DNA of 64,000 nucleotides from positions 62,001 to 126,000 of the forward strand of contig QCPD01000001.1 of the NCBI GenBank assembly GCA_003209755.1, given 5' to 3'. The notes under the pieces are model-generated. The model was not told the DNA's origin. It saw only the letters and a list, made by a program, of their open reading frames with translations, and did no database searches. Shown here one piece after another: positions 1-9,971 of this stretch. How positions within the stretch are numbered: the first letter of the stretch is position 1; every line of letters starts with the position of its first letter. The position numbers were made by a program, and so were the translations under genes. This DNA is from Prochlorococcus sp. AG-436-C14 (GTDB lineage: Bacteria; Cyanobacteriota; Cyanobacteriia; PCC-6307; Cyanobiaceae).

Positions 1-1
1 A

Positions 2-265
2 CTCGCAGTTAGGCCTGAAGTTCAACCTGGTGAAAAGTTAAATTTAAAAGTAGTTAGAGAAGGTAAGGAAAATTCGCAAGGTATTGCCTATCTTGAAGAT
101 GGCACAATGGTAGTTATTGAGGAGGGTCTCCAATGGATCGGTAAAAGAATAGAAGTAGTTGTGACTGGAGCATTACAAACACCGACGGGCCGAATGGTTT
201 TTAGTAAAGCTTCAAATGATCAGCCCCCGAACAAATTTGAAAAAACAAAAGCATCTCAAGGCTAG
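2..265 (+). CDS. C-terminal part of PIN/TRAM-domain protein (partial, runs off window start)
   Basis: Frame starting at base 2 reads LAVRPEVQPGEKLNLKVVREGKENSQGIAYLEDGTMVVIEEG...GKRIEVVVTGALQTPTGRMVFSK then stop; TRAM-like C-terminus. Confidence 0.65.
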   Translation, partial: LAVRPEVQPGEKLNLKVVREGKENSQGIAYLEDGTMVVIEEGLQWIGKRIEVVVTGALQTPTGRMVFSKASNDQPPNKFEKTKASQG

Positions 266-304
266 ATCTAGCTAGGCTCGAATTCAAGAAGACTTAACTT
301 CATA

Positions 305-979
305 ATGACTGCATCTTCCCCGTATTATGGCGACTCTGCCGTAATGAGAACTCCACCCCCTGATTTACCATCTCTTCTTCTGAAAGAAAGGATAGTTTAT
401 TTAGGCTTGCCACTATTTTCCGATGATGATGCCAAAAGGCAGCTAGGAATGGATGTCACTGAACTAATTATTGCCCAACTTCTTTTTCTGGAATTTGATA
501 ATTCAGAGAAACCTATTTATTTTTACATTAACTCAACTGGAACAAGTTGGTACACAGGAGATGCAATCGGATTTGAAACTGAAGCCTTCGCAATCTGCGA
601 CACTCTCAGATACGTGAAGCCTCCAGTTCATACTATTTGCATAGGTCAAGCCATGGGAACTGCAGCAGTAATATTATCGGCCGGGACAAAAGGGCAACGA
701 GCAGCATTGCCTCATGCATCAATTGTCCTTCATCAACCTAGAAGTGGAGCGCAAGGCCAAGCAACAGATATTCAAATCAGAGCAAATGAGGTTATTCATA
801 ACAAGAAAGCAATGCTAGAAATCCTTAGTCATAACACAGGTAGATCAGTAGATCAATTATCAAAAGACTCAGATCGAATGAGTTATCTTAACCCTCATGA
901 AGCAGTTGATTATGGGATTATAGATCGTGTTCTCACTAGTAGAAAAGACTTACCAGGCGAGAAAATTTTGGCCACATAA
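305..979 (+). CDS. clpR: ClpR, ClpP-like subunit lacking the catalytic Ser
   Basis: ClpP fold motifs (YFYINSTG, LSAGTKGQRAALPHASIVLHQP), but GQAMGTAAVILSAG replaces the active-site [14 protein letters not shown]. Confidence 0.85.
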   Translation: MTASSPYYGDSAVMRTPPPDLPSLLLKERIVYLGLPLFSDDDAKRQLGMDVTELIIAQLLFLEFDNSEKPIYFYINSTGTSWYTGDAIGFETEAFAICDTLRYVKPPVHTICIGQAMGTAAVILSAGTKGQRAALPHASIVLHQPRSGAQGQATDIQIRANEVIHNKKAMLEILSHNTGRSVDQLSKDSDRMSYLNPHEAVDYGIIDRVLTSRKDLPGEKILAT

Positions 980-1042
980 CCAAATAATTTTTCCAATTTT
1001 TTTTTCATCATTACCCTCAACTACTAAAACATTAAATTAGCC

Positions 1043-1645
1043 ATGCCTATAGGTACCCCAAGCGTTCCATACCGTCTTCCTGGAAGCCAATTCGAAAGAT
1101 GGGTTGATATATATACAAGACTTGGTGCGGAGAGAATTCTATTTCTAGGTCAAGAAGTAAACGACGGCATTGCTAATAGCCTAGTAGCACAAATGCTTTA
1201 TCTTGATTCTGAAGATAGTAGTAAGCCAATTTATTTGTATATAAATAGTCCTGGAGGCTCAGTAACTGCGGGGTTAGCTATCTATGACACGATGAAATAT
1301 GTAAAAAGTGACCTTGTAACCATTTGTGTTGGCTTGGCGGCCTCAATGGGTGCTTTTTTACTCTCTGCAGGAACAAAAGGCAAAAGGCTTGCGCTACCCC
1401 ACAGCAGAATAATGATTCACCAGCCACTTGGCGGTACTGCCCAAAGACAAGCGAGTGACATAGAGATTGAAGCACGTGAAATTCTTAGAATTAAAGAAAT
1501 GCTCAATAAATCTATGGCAGAGATGACAGGACAAACATATAAAAAAATAGAAAAGGATACTGATCGTGATTACTTTTTGAGCGCTGAAGAAGCAAAAGAT
1601 TATGGCCTAATCGACCGAGTGATAACCCATCCAAGTGAAAATTAA
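1043..1645 (+). CDS. clpP: ATP-dependent Clp protease proteolytic subunit
   Basis: [43 protein letters not shown] motifs. Confidence 0.95.
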   Translation: MPIGTPSVPYRLPGSQFERWVDIYTRLGAERILFLGQEVNDGIANSLVAQMLYLDSEDSSKPIYLYINSPGGSVTAGLAIYDTMKYVKSDLVTICVGLAASMGAFLLSAGTKGKRLALPHSRIMIHQPLGGTAQRQASDIEIEAREILRIKEMLNKSMAEMTGQTYKKIEKDTDRDYFLSAEEAKDYGLIDRVITHPSEN

Positions 1646-1749
1646 GATGAAAATTAGTCTGTCATATTAATTAAATTGTCTTGATAGTCAAAAAAAAATA
1701 TCAACGAAAGTAGTTTCAATAGCACTCTATTTCGTAAGCTCAGCCTTAA

Positions 1750-2769
<1,020 letters not shown>

Positions 2770-2774
2770 ATATC

Positions 2775-3779
2775 ATTCACTTAATCTTAGTTGCCGTTAT
2801 TCTTGACCTTTTAATAGGCGATCCAAAAAGCTTGCCCCACCCAGTACAATTCATGGGTTGGAGTATTAATTTTCTGGAAAGATTAGCTAAGGGAATTGCG
2901 AAAAAGAATAAATTAAAGTTATATATTGGAGGCTTAATAATTACATTTACGGTCGTATCATTAAGTGGTCTTACTGGATGGCTTATAGAAAGATTATTTT
3001 TATTTTTTGAAATAAAAAATCCTATTTTAAGTACATTATTTTTCGCTTTCATTTTAAGTAGTTCTCTAGCATCAAGAAGTTTAAATAAAAGTATTTTAGA
3101 AATTCTAACTTTAATAAGCAAAGAAATTCCTAGAGATAAACTAACTAATATAAGACAAAAATTAAGTCTTATAGTTGGGAGAGATGTTGAGAATTTAGAT
3201 ACAAATGAAATACTGAGAGCCACAGCTGAAACAGCAAGTGAAAATTCTGTGGATGGTGTTTTTGCTCCATTATTTTGGATGTTTGCAGGAGCAATCTTCT
3301 GGCAATTTAATCATTTCATGCCTGGGCCATTAGCCATGGCATGGAGCTTTAAAGCCTCTAGCACAATTGATTCAATGATTGGATACAAAGTGGGAGAATT
3401 AAAGTGGCTGGGCTTTACTGGGGCGAAGCTGGATGATTTGATGGTATGGATTCCTTCAAGAATTGTATTAATTACGCTTCCTTTTTGCTGCAAAGCAAAG
3501 CAATCAATTTTCAAAACAATAAAGGATTCGTGGAAGGATGGCATTGTTGATTCTTCACCAAATTCAGGGATTTCTGAAGCAATTTTTGCTTATTGTGCTG
3601 AAGTAAGAATGGGAGGTATAAACTATTACAAAGGGGAGAGAAAGATAAAACCCATAATTGCAAAGTCTTATCCAATAGCAAGTATAACTTCTGTCAAAAA
3701 GATACTCAATCTAAGTTTTAGGCTTCAAGTCGTCTGGCTATTATGCTTTTACTTGATAATTAAATTTATGAATTTATAA
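2775..3779 (+). CDS. cobD: adenosylcobinamide-phosphate synthase (CobD/CbiB); start codon uncertain, possibly ATT
   Basis: DLLIGDPKSLPHPVQFMGW and SENSVDGVFAPLFW motifs; the conserved N-terminus lies upstream of the TTG used in the ORF track. Confidence 0.85.
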   Translation: MHLILVAVILDLLIGDPKSLPHPVQFMGWSINFLERLAKGIAKKNKLKLYIGGLIITFTVVSLSGLTGWLIERLFLFFEIKNPILSTLFFAFILSSSLASRSLNKSILEILTLISKEIPRDKLTNIRQKLSLIVGRDVENLDTNEILRATAETASENSVDGVFAPLFWMFAGAIFWQFNHFMPGPLAMAWSFKASSTIDSMIGYKVGELKWLGFTGAKLDDLMVWIPSRIVLITLPFCCKAKQSIFKTIKDSWKDGIVDSSPNSGISEAIFAYCAEVRMGGINYYKGERKIKPIIAKSYPIASITSVKKILNLSFRLQVVWLLCFYLIIKFMNL

Positions 3780-3781
3780 GT

Positions 3782-4534
3782 TTAATAAGCTCCTCTATCC
3801 ATTGGAAATATTAAAACACCTAATGTAAGAATAATGATTTCTAAATCAAGTATAAAATTTCTATTTCTTGCATAAGCCAAATCTAATTCAACCCTTTTTT
3901 TATAACTAAGGTTGTTTCTACCACTAACTTGCCATAATCCAGTGAGTCCTGGTCTCACAGATATAACTTCTTCCATAAAAAGACTATATTTGTATATTTC
4001 ATTACTAACTATTGGTCTTGGACCAACAACACTCATTTCTCCTTTTAATACATTAAAGAATTGGGGTAATTCATCTAAACTAGATCGTCGAAGAAATCTA
4101 CCTAATTTAGTTATTCTTGGATCTTTGCGTAATTTAAAATCTTTTTCAAATTCCTTTCTCATAAGAGGATATTTTTCTAATAAATTTGGTAATAAATCAT
4201 CAGCATTTCTATACATAGTTCGAAACTTAATGCATCCAAATTCTCTATAATTTCTTCCTATTCTTTTTTGAATATAAAAGATAGAGCCTGGAGAACTTAA
4301 CTTTACTAATATTGCAATTAATATAAATATTGGTGAGCCTAGAGTTAAAACTAGTAAAGAAAAAATAACATCTCCTATTCTTTTTAATGTACGTCCATAA
4401 CGACTTTGATTTCTTATTATTTCTACAGCAAGCAAAGAAGAAGGTTCTTTTGAGATTACTTCAAAAGGAATTCTTGTCGATCCTTTACGGAACTCAGACC
4501 ATCGTAATAAAGATTTTCTAGGATTAGTTTGCAC
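3782..4534 (-). CDS. bacterial sugar transferase (undecaprenyl-phosphate glycosyl-1-phosphate transferase family)
   Basis: KRIGDVIFSLLVL, IGRNYREFGCIKFRTM, LRRSSLDELPQFFNVLKGEMSVVGPRP, RPGLTGLWQVSGRN. Confidence 0.93.
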   Translation of the reverse strand: MQTNPRKSLLRWSEFRKGSTRIPFEVISKEPSSLLAVEIIRNQSRYGRTLKRIGDVIFSLLVLTLGSPIFILIAILVKLSSPGSIFYIQKRIGRNYREFGCIKFRTMYRNADDLLPNLLEKYPLMRKEFEKDFKLRKDPRITKLGRFLRRSSLDELPQFFNVLKGEMSVVGPRPIVSNEIYKYSLFMEEVISVRPGLTGLWQVSGRNNLSYKKRVELDLAYARNRNFILDLEIIILTLGVLIFPMDRGAY

Positions 4535-4583
4535 GAATTATTGAGTTAGTAATCTCAAGACTGCAAATTTATACCCTACTTAA

Positions 4584-5816
4584 TTAGTAATTTCTTGATG
4601 AAGAACTAAGGTCACTACTCTCAATGTCACAAGAATTGACATGCTCCCTCCAGGCTCTACTTATGGTTTTCTCAAACCTATTTTTAAATGAATCTTGAGA
4701 GAAAGAATTACTCCAATCTCTAATCAACTCAGGATTCAAATCTCTCCAAAGTTGTTTTTCTTTGAAAAATTCAATTGCTTCAACCAAGGACTTCACTGTC
4801 TGAACAGGAAACAAAAGTCCAGTTGCTGCTTTGTCAGAATTAGAGTTAAAACATTTTACTGTGTCTAAAACCCCTCCCTTACCAAAAGCAATTACAGGAG
4901 CTCCCGAAGCCATTGCCTCCACAGGAGCGATTCCAAAATCCTCAATACCAGCATAAACAAAGGCTCTACATGTACTCATCAGTTTTTCAATCTTCTCTTT
5001 GCTCTGAAAACCAAGAATATGAACTGTTGGTCCTGCAAGATTTTTTAAATATGCCTTTTCTGCTCCATCTCCAACAACAATTAAAGGTAATTTGAGCCTA
5101 TTAAAAGCCCTCACAACCAAATCAACCCTTTTATTAGGGACCAATCTACAAACACTTAAATAGAAATCTTCTCTAGGCTTATTCCATTCAAAACGATTAA
5201 CATTAACAGGTGGATGAAGAACCTCTGAACGCCTTCTCCAATACTTCCAAATCCTCTTTGCCGTAAAACTAGAATTTGCGAGTAAGTAATCTACTCGACT
5301 GCTACTTAATTGATCCCATTGCCTCAAAGCATGCAATTGCCATCTAATTAATGGGCCTAAACCAATTCTTCTCAAAAAAGATCGTCTTAAATATATATTC
5401 ATTTGATCCCAAGCGTATCTTACGGGTGTATGCACATAACTAATATGAAGTTGATCAGGCGAAGTCAAAATACCCTTAGCCACAAGATGACTACTACTTA
5501 TAACCAATGGATATCCATCTAAATCGATCTGCTCAATTGCGAACGGCAATAGAGGCAAATATTGCTGAACATGTGAGATTCCAAATGGTAGTTTTTGAAT
5601 AAAGCTAGTATTTACTTTTCTTTTAAACAACCAATGATTTTCTAGCAAATCCTCTTCACTAACTAAAGAAAAAAGTTCTGGCTGTGATGCAATTTCAGTT
5701 AACAAATCATCAATTACCTGAACAACATTCTCTGCACCACCAGTGGATCTTGGAGTAAACCATTCATGGACTAATGCTATATTGCTAGGAAGATCTAAAG
5801 ATGAATTTACATCCAA
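4584..5816 (-). CDS. glycosyltransferase family 4 / group 1
   Basis: NIALVHEWFTPRSTGGAENV, GIEDFGIAPVEAMASGAPVIAFGKGG. Confidence 0.9.
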   Translation of the reverse strand: MDVNSSLDLPSNIALVHEWFTPRSTGGAENVVQVIDDLLTEIASQPELFSLVSEEDLLENHWLFKRKVNTSFIQKLPFGISHVQQYLPLLPFAIEQIDLDGYPLVISSSHLVAKGILTSPDQLHISYVHTPVRYAWDQMNIYLRRSFLRRIGLGPLIRWQLHALRQWDQLSSSRVDYLLANSSFTAKRIWKYWRRRSEVLHPPVNVNRFEWNKPREDFYLSVCRLVPNKRVDLVVRAFNRLKLPLIVVGDGAEKAYLKNLAGPTVHILGFQSKEKIEKLMSTCRAFVYAGIEDFGIAPVEAMASGAPVIAFGKGGVLDTVKCFNSNSDKAATGLLFPVQTVKSLVEAIEFFKEKQLWRDLNPELIRDWSNSFSQDSFKNRFEKTISRAWREHVNSCDIESSDLSSSSRNY

Positions 5817-5950
5817 AGTAAAAACCTTAAATCCTGAAATTATTTTAAGTTTATTACAACTTAGATATTATGACAACAGAGAATAAAATCATCAATTATA
5901 AAAACTTAAATTATTTTTCACTAAGTTACTTAGCTTATAAAATAATCACT

Positions 5951-6403
5951 TTAAAAAAAAATACCTAAATTATCTAAATATGATATCAATGGATCATAAA
6001 AGTTGTGAAATAAGCTACCACTAAATGAGAATAAATAAACTAAGCCACTTAAGAATCCTAGAAAAACAAAATATCTAACATAGCCACTTCTTCTTTTTAA
6101 TTTGGTAACTGAAAAAAGCATCGCAATTAAGCAAATCAAGCCCATAGCTTCGCCAGTTATTAAAGCTGGTCTATCAACAACTAATTCAAATCGAGTTCCT
6201 AAAAAAAGATCATTACCCGTTATATTTTTTTTGTATAAAAAAAAGTTTATTATTTCAGAAAAAGTAAGACTGATAATAATAAAATATGAAACTGGCTTTG
6301 TAAGCCTATTCATTGTTTTACTAAAACTCAATAGGAGAAAAGCTATAATAAAAGATGCAATTATAGGGAGTCCAGGAATTAGCCAAGTAAGATTTAATAG
6401 CAT
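5951..6403 (-). CDS. short membrane protein resembling the N-terminus of NdhF (NDH-1 chain 5)
   Basis: TWLIPGLPIIASFIIAFLLLSFSKTMNRLTKP...VDRPALITGEAMGLICLIAMLF...GYVRYFVFLGFLSGLV resembles NdhF N-terminal region; terminates at 150 aa. Confidence 0.6.
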   Translation of the reverse strand: MLLNLTWLIPGLPIIASFIIAFLLLSFSKTMNRLTKPVSYFIIISLTFSEIINFFLYKKNITGNDLFLGTRFELVVDRPALITGEAMGLICLIAMLFSVTKLKRRSGYVRYFVFLGFLSGLVYLFSFSGSLFHNFYDPLISYLDNLGIFF

Positions 6404-6771
6404 AGTTACTTAAGAAGCTTAATTTTATATGCAACTTTAATTTTTTTAGCAAATAAATGAAATAAAAACAAGCAATCAATTAATAGTCAAACAAAACTTA
6501 ATAAGGAACGAAATCAAATCTTTTTCTGTTTAATATATTTTTTTGTATATACAAGCTATATAAATTACTAATATATATAACTTGTATATAATTTAATTTT
6601 TATTATTAGATATTATAGTTTCTACTAATTATTTTTTAATCAAGGTTGTGTACTAAATAAAACCAAAAGTCCTTACTTCAAAAAATAAAAACGAATGTCT
6701 AAATCTAGAAATAAACATAACTCTAACAAAATAGCTTATAATTTAAATATATAACTATTTTTTAAATTAAA

Positions 6772-7065
6772 ATGTCTGAGCATGATTCAGAGGTCAATAA
6801 TCATAGTATCAATTCTGCGGTAGATGATCTAAAAACAATTGAAAATAAAAATGATCAAGAAATAAACGATCAAAGTCAAAGTCTCAGTTCATACCCTAAA
6901 TGGATAAACAATAAGGGCGAAGAGGTAAAACAAGTTTTTGGTTTTAATGAAAATGCTGAGCTTGTTAATGCAAGAGTGGCTATGATCGGTTTTTTAATGC
7001 TCATACTCACTGAGTTGGCTTTTGGTGGTGAACCAGCAACACTTAAAATTTTTGGAATTAGCTAG
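6772..7065 (+). CDS. high-light-inducible / Hli-like protein with long N-terminal extension
   Basis: FGFNENAELVNARVAMIGFLMLILTELAFGG is a chlorophyll a/b-binding-like single helix motif. Confidence 0.8.
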   Translation: MSEHDSEVNNHSINSAVDDLKTIENKNDQEINDQSQSLSSYPKWINNKGEEVKQVFGFNENAELVNARVAMIGFLMLILTELAFGGEPATLKIFGIS

Positions 7066-7122
7066 TGAACAAAGATTTATATTATATTTATTACATTAAC
7101 TTTATCGATTTTTTCAAAAGCT

Positions 7123-7335
7123 ATGAATAAAAAAACATTAGTAGGTGTTTCATACGTATCCGCTTGGATAATTATTTGGGGAACAGTTGGTTCACTTATT
7201 GATTTTTATTTCCTTCAAAATACATATCTTCCAGGCTCATTAGGGCAATTTTTAACATTCATAATTACAGCCTTTATCTCGTCAATTACTGCTATATACA
7301 TCTTTCCAACAATAAATAATAAATTCATAAGTTAA
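7123..7335 (+). CDS. small conserved-type membrane protein, unknown function
   Basis: 70-aa ORF with two predicted TM segments. Confidence 0.6.
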   Translation: MNKKTLVGVSYVSAWIIIWGTVGSLIDFYFLQNTYLPGSLGQFLTFIITAFISSITAIYIFPTINNKFIS

Positions 7336-7571
7336 TAACGATAACGTTCAACTACTTTTGAAGGCTTATCATTAATGTCCTTCTGATAAAGAATCCATTG
7401 GTTAGTTTCAAGATCATGATCACAACCTAATCTCTCTAGTTCAACAGATTTTAATCTCAATTCATAATGGCATTGCTGATCAGCTTCAAAAGCGGATTTG
7501 TAACCTGTAAAAAAATATAAATATCCAAGAATAATTGCTATTAAAGATATAAATGCAATACTTATTTTCAT
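7332..7571 (-). CDS. hypothetical protein with N-terminal TM/signal segment
   Basis: 79-aa ORF, hydrophobic N-terminus; convergent with 7123..7335. Confidence 0.55.
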   Translation of the reverse strand: MKISIAFISLIAIILGYLYFFTGYKSAFEADQQCHYELRLKSVELERLGCDHDLETNQWILYQKDINDKPSKVVERYRY

Positions 7572-7627
7572 AATAGCTAATAGTTAATTAATAATATCTT
7601 AGCCATTAAAATAGATAAAAAAAGTAT

Positions 7628-7816
7628 TTATAGTTTTTTTTCTTCTACTTTTTCTAAAGGTATTTCACATTCAGTTAAATCTTGATCATTCAAACGATCT
7701 AATATACGAACCATATCAAGCGCTGATAGTTCACCATTTGTACCCCATTTAAGAGTAGTTTTTCGCTGTTGTGGAATCTTTTTCGATTTTTGTTCATGAC
7801 TTCTTTTTTCTACCAT
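7628..7816 (-). CDS. hypothetical small protein
   Basis: 62-aa ORF, coding-like composition. Confidence 0.5.
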   Translation of the reverse strand: MVEKRSHEQKSKKIPQQRKTTLKWGTNGELSALDMVRILDRLNDQDLTECEIPLEKVEEKKL

Positions 7817-7989
7817 TACTACTAAACTGCTTCTAGTAGAACATTAAATTATAAAACTACTGAATGAGAACTAAAGAAAATTTTCTTAGTCAAACTTTAC
7901 CTTTATTTTTCCTTAATAGTAATATTCTCCTATTTTTAGTGCTATCACTAAATTATTCTTATTATCAAAGTAATAAACTAATAAAACCA

Positions 7990-8265
7990 CTAACCTCTGC
8001 CAAAATTATAAACGAAATCTTGAAATGAAGGATTATAAAAGTAGACAAGAACACTAATAACCAATAAGACATTCAAACCAATTACTATTGAACCTATAAT
8101 CACTCTCTGTCGCTTGCCTGGGACTTTATATTTCATACCAGCTGGCAAGTTAACTAATACATCTGGATCATTAGCACTTGATTTCTTAAATTTATTGTCT
8201 TTGACCTTATTGGCCTTAATTGCCTTATCGTTAGTTTTTTTTGAATTAGAAGCTTTGGATCCCAT
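7990..8265 (-). CDS. small protein, basic N-terminus plus single TM helix
   Basis: 91-aa ORF, ...VPGKRQRVIIGSIVIGLNVLLVISVLVYFYNPSF. Confidence 0.6.
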   Translation of the reverse strand: MGSKASNSKKTNDKAIKANKVKDNKFKKSSANDPDVLVNLPAGMKYKVPGKRQRVIIGSIVIGLNVLLVISVLVYFYNPSFQDFVYNFGRG

Positions 8266-8412
8266 TTTCTTAGTGTGAAGAATTTCTTTATCTTTGTAGT
8301 TATAAGCTTACTTAGATAAATCAGATAAAAACCTATTTTGTTCTAGTTTTTCACATTAGTTTGTTGACTAAGTCTCCAATCAAGAATTAAGTGATTGAAT
8401 TATTGATTGATT

Positions 8413-8739
8413 TTAGCAATATTTTTTGATGGCATCAATAATACTTTTAGCTTCCTTTTTTTTAAAATTAGAATTAATTGCCATTATTAAGTTTGCCTCT
8501 AAGCCAAGTAATCTGGTTTGACAGGAAAACTTTTTATTTATTGCTGCATTTTTTTGATAATTATGTATTTCAACCAATGCTTTATCGCATGATTTTATTT
8601 CTTTATAACAACTCTTTGCCAGCATATCAATCAAAAGATAATCTCTTAATTCAACTGCTATCAGAGGATTTAAAGGAATAAATATATATATAAAAGAAAT
8701 ATATATAAATGTAATTTTTTTGAATTGGTAAATAGTCAA
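8413..8739 (-). CDS. putative secreted Cys-containing small protein
   Basis: Hydrophobic signal-like N-terminus, four cysteines in the mature part. Confidence 0.5.
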   Translation of the reverse strand: MTIYQFKKITFIYISFIYIFIPLNPLIAVELRDYLLIDMLAKSCYKEIKSCDKALVEIHNYQKNAAINKKFSCQTRLLGLEANLIMAINSNFKKKEAKSIIDAIKKYC

Positions 8740-8846
8740 AATATACTCTCCATTAAAATGAATTTATAATTTTTGAATATGGCTAAGTATTCATGAGTAA
8801 ATAAAAAGAATAATTTTTTTTACTCATATTAATTTTAGGTTTTTAC

Positions 8847-8875
8847 AAAAAAAAGGACTCAGTCTTAAAGAGTCC
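8847..8875 (-). terminator. Rho-independent terminator downstream of HU gene
   Basis: Minus strand GGACTC-TTTAAGACT-GAGTCC followed by T8. Confidence 0.75.
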
Positions 8876-8921
8876 CTCAAAAAAGAAAAAAGGTAAGTAA
8901 GCAAAACAGCTTTTTACAAAC

Positions 8922-9197
8922 TCATCCCTGAACACGATCCTTAAACAACTTCCCAGCAGTAAAGGCTGGAACTCTCTTAGCAGGTATTGCTATCTTTTCT
9001 CCGGTTTTAGGGTTAAGTCCCTGACGAGCAGAACGATCGCGGGGTTCAAAAGAACCAAACCCCAGAATGGAGACTTTCTTACCCTCCACTACAGAATCAA
9101 TAATTGTATCTATGGCGGCATCAACTACCAGAGAGACGTCTGTTTTAGTTAGCTCTGTACGAGCTGCAACCAGGTTGACTAAATCTGCTTTGTTCAT
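8922..9197 (-). CDS. hup: DNA-binding protein HU
   Basis: MNKADLVNLVAARTELTKTDVSLVVDAAIDTI...GFGSFEPRDRSARQGLNPKTGEKIAIPA. Confidence 0.95.
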   Translation of the reverse strand: MNKADLVNLVAARTELTKTDVSLVVDAAIDTIIDSVVEGKKVSILGFGSFEPRDRSARQGLNPKTGEKIAIPAKRVPAFTAGKLFKDRVQG

Positions 9198-9802
9198 TGG
9201 AAAGATTGTATGTAGCAGGGAGTAAGAGGTGGAAAACCAATAGGGAATTAGTTTCCAAAAAACTCAATCTTGCTAATCGTATGGACCAAATCACTTGACT
9301 GCAACCCAAAGAGCTTGTGGCAGTAAGCTTTCTAAAAAATTTATGTGCATCTTTTCTTGATTCAAAAATCTCTTAAAGATTCGAACTATCTAGCTTAAAA
9401 AAAAATGAAAGTCTTATATTTTCCTCAAAAAGCTAGTCAGGGAAAGGATTTCTAAAGGAATGGATTTTCATATTCATCATCTGAAGTAGCTTTGAAGTTT
9501 GAAATTAATTATTATTTCTGACAAAAATCAGACACGTAATTAGATTTTCATGAATTCACAAAGGTCTGCAGAACAGCACATTTATTGGTATTACAAAATA
9601 ATACACATCACAAAAAGAGAGACCAATAAATAAAAAATTTGATTTTTTCGAGCTCTAAGACATCCATTTTTAAATTGGAATCCCTAAAAAAGCTCTAAAA
9701 ATTTTTTCTTGTTTATTTTTTCAACCCTTCAAAAAATTTGATTTTCAATTGAAATAGTATTTCTTTAAACCTCAGTTACGAGGGGATCGCAAAAATAACG
9801 AG

Positions 9803-9907
9803 GTGATAGCACAAAATGATTTACTAGTCTTAATTGAAGGAAAAAATACCACAGGTCGAAAAAAAAAATCTTTTAAAATTGAATTTCCTTTTTTCATAAC
9901 TTGTTAA
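9803..9907 (+). CDS. possible 34-aa small protein upstream of the debranching enzyme gene
   Basis: GTG-start ORF MIAQNDLLVLIEGKNTTGRKKKSFKIEFPFFITC; below track cutoff. Confidence 0.3.
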   Translation: MIAQNDLLVLIEGKNTTGRKKKSFKIEFPFFITC

Positions 9908-9971
9908 AACAAACTAATCGCCTAACTTAAAGGGAAAGTTACTTGATTATTTTTATAAAGGACAATCACAA

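Noticed and set aside
1278-1475. Minus-strand ORF opposite clpP
   Set aside because: Fully antisense to a strongly supported gene; no recognisable motifs.
3912-4250. Plus-strand 112-aa ORF opposite the sugar transferase
   Set aside because: Antisense to conserved sugar transferase motifs.
6102-6413. Plus-strand 103-aa ORF opposite the NdhF-like gene
   Set aside because: Lys/Ile-rich shadow ORF; the minus frame has NdhF-like motifs.
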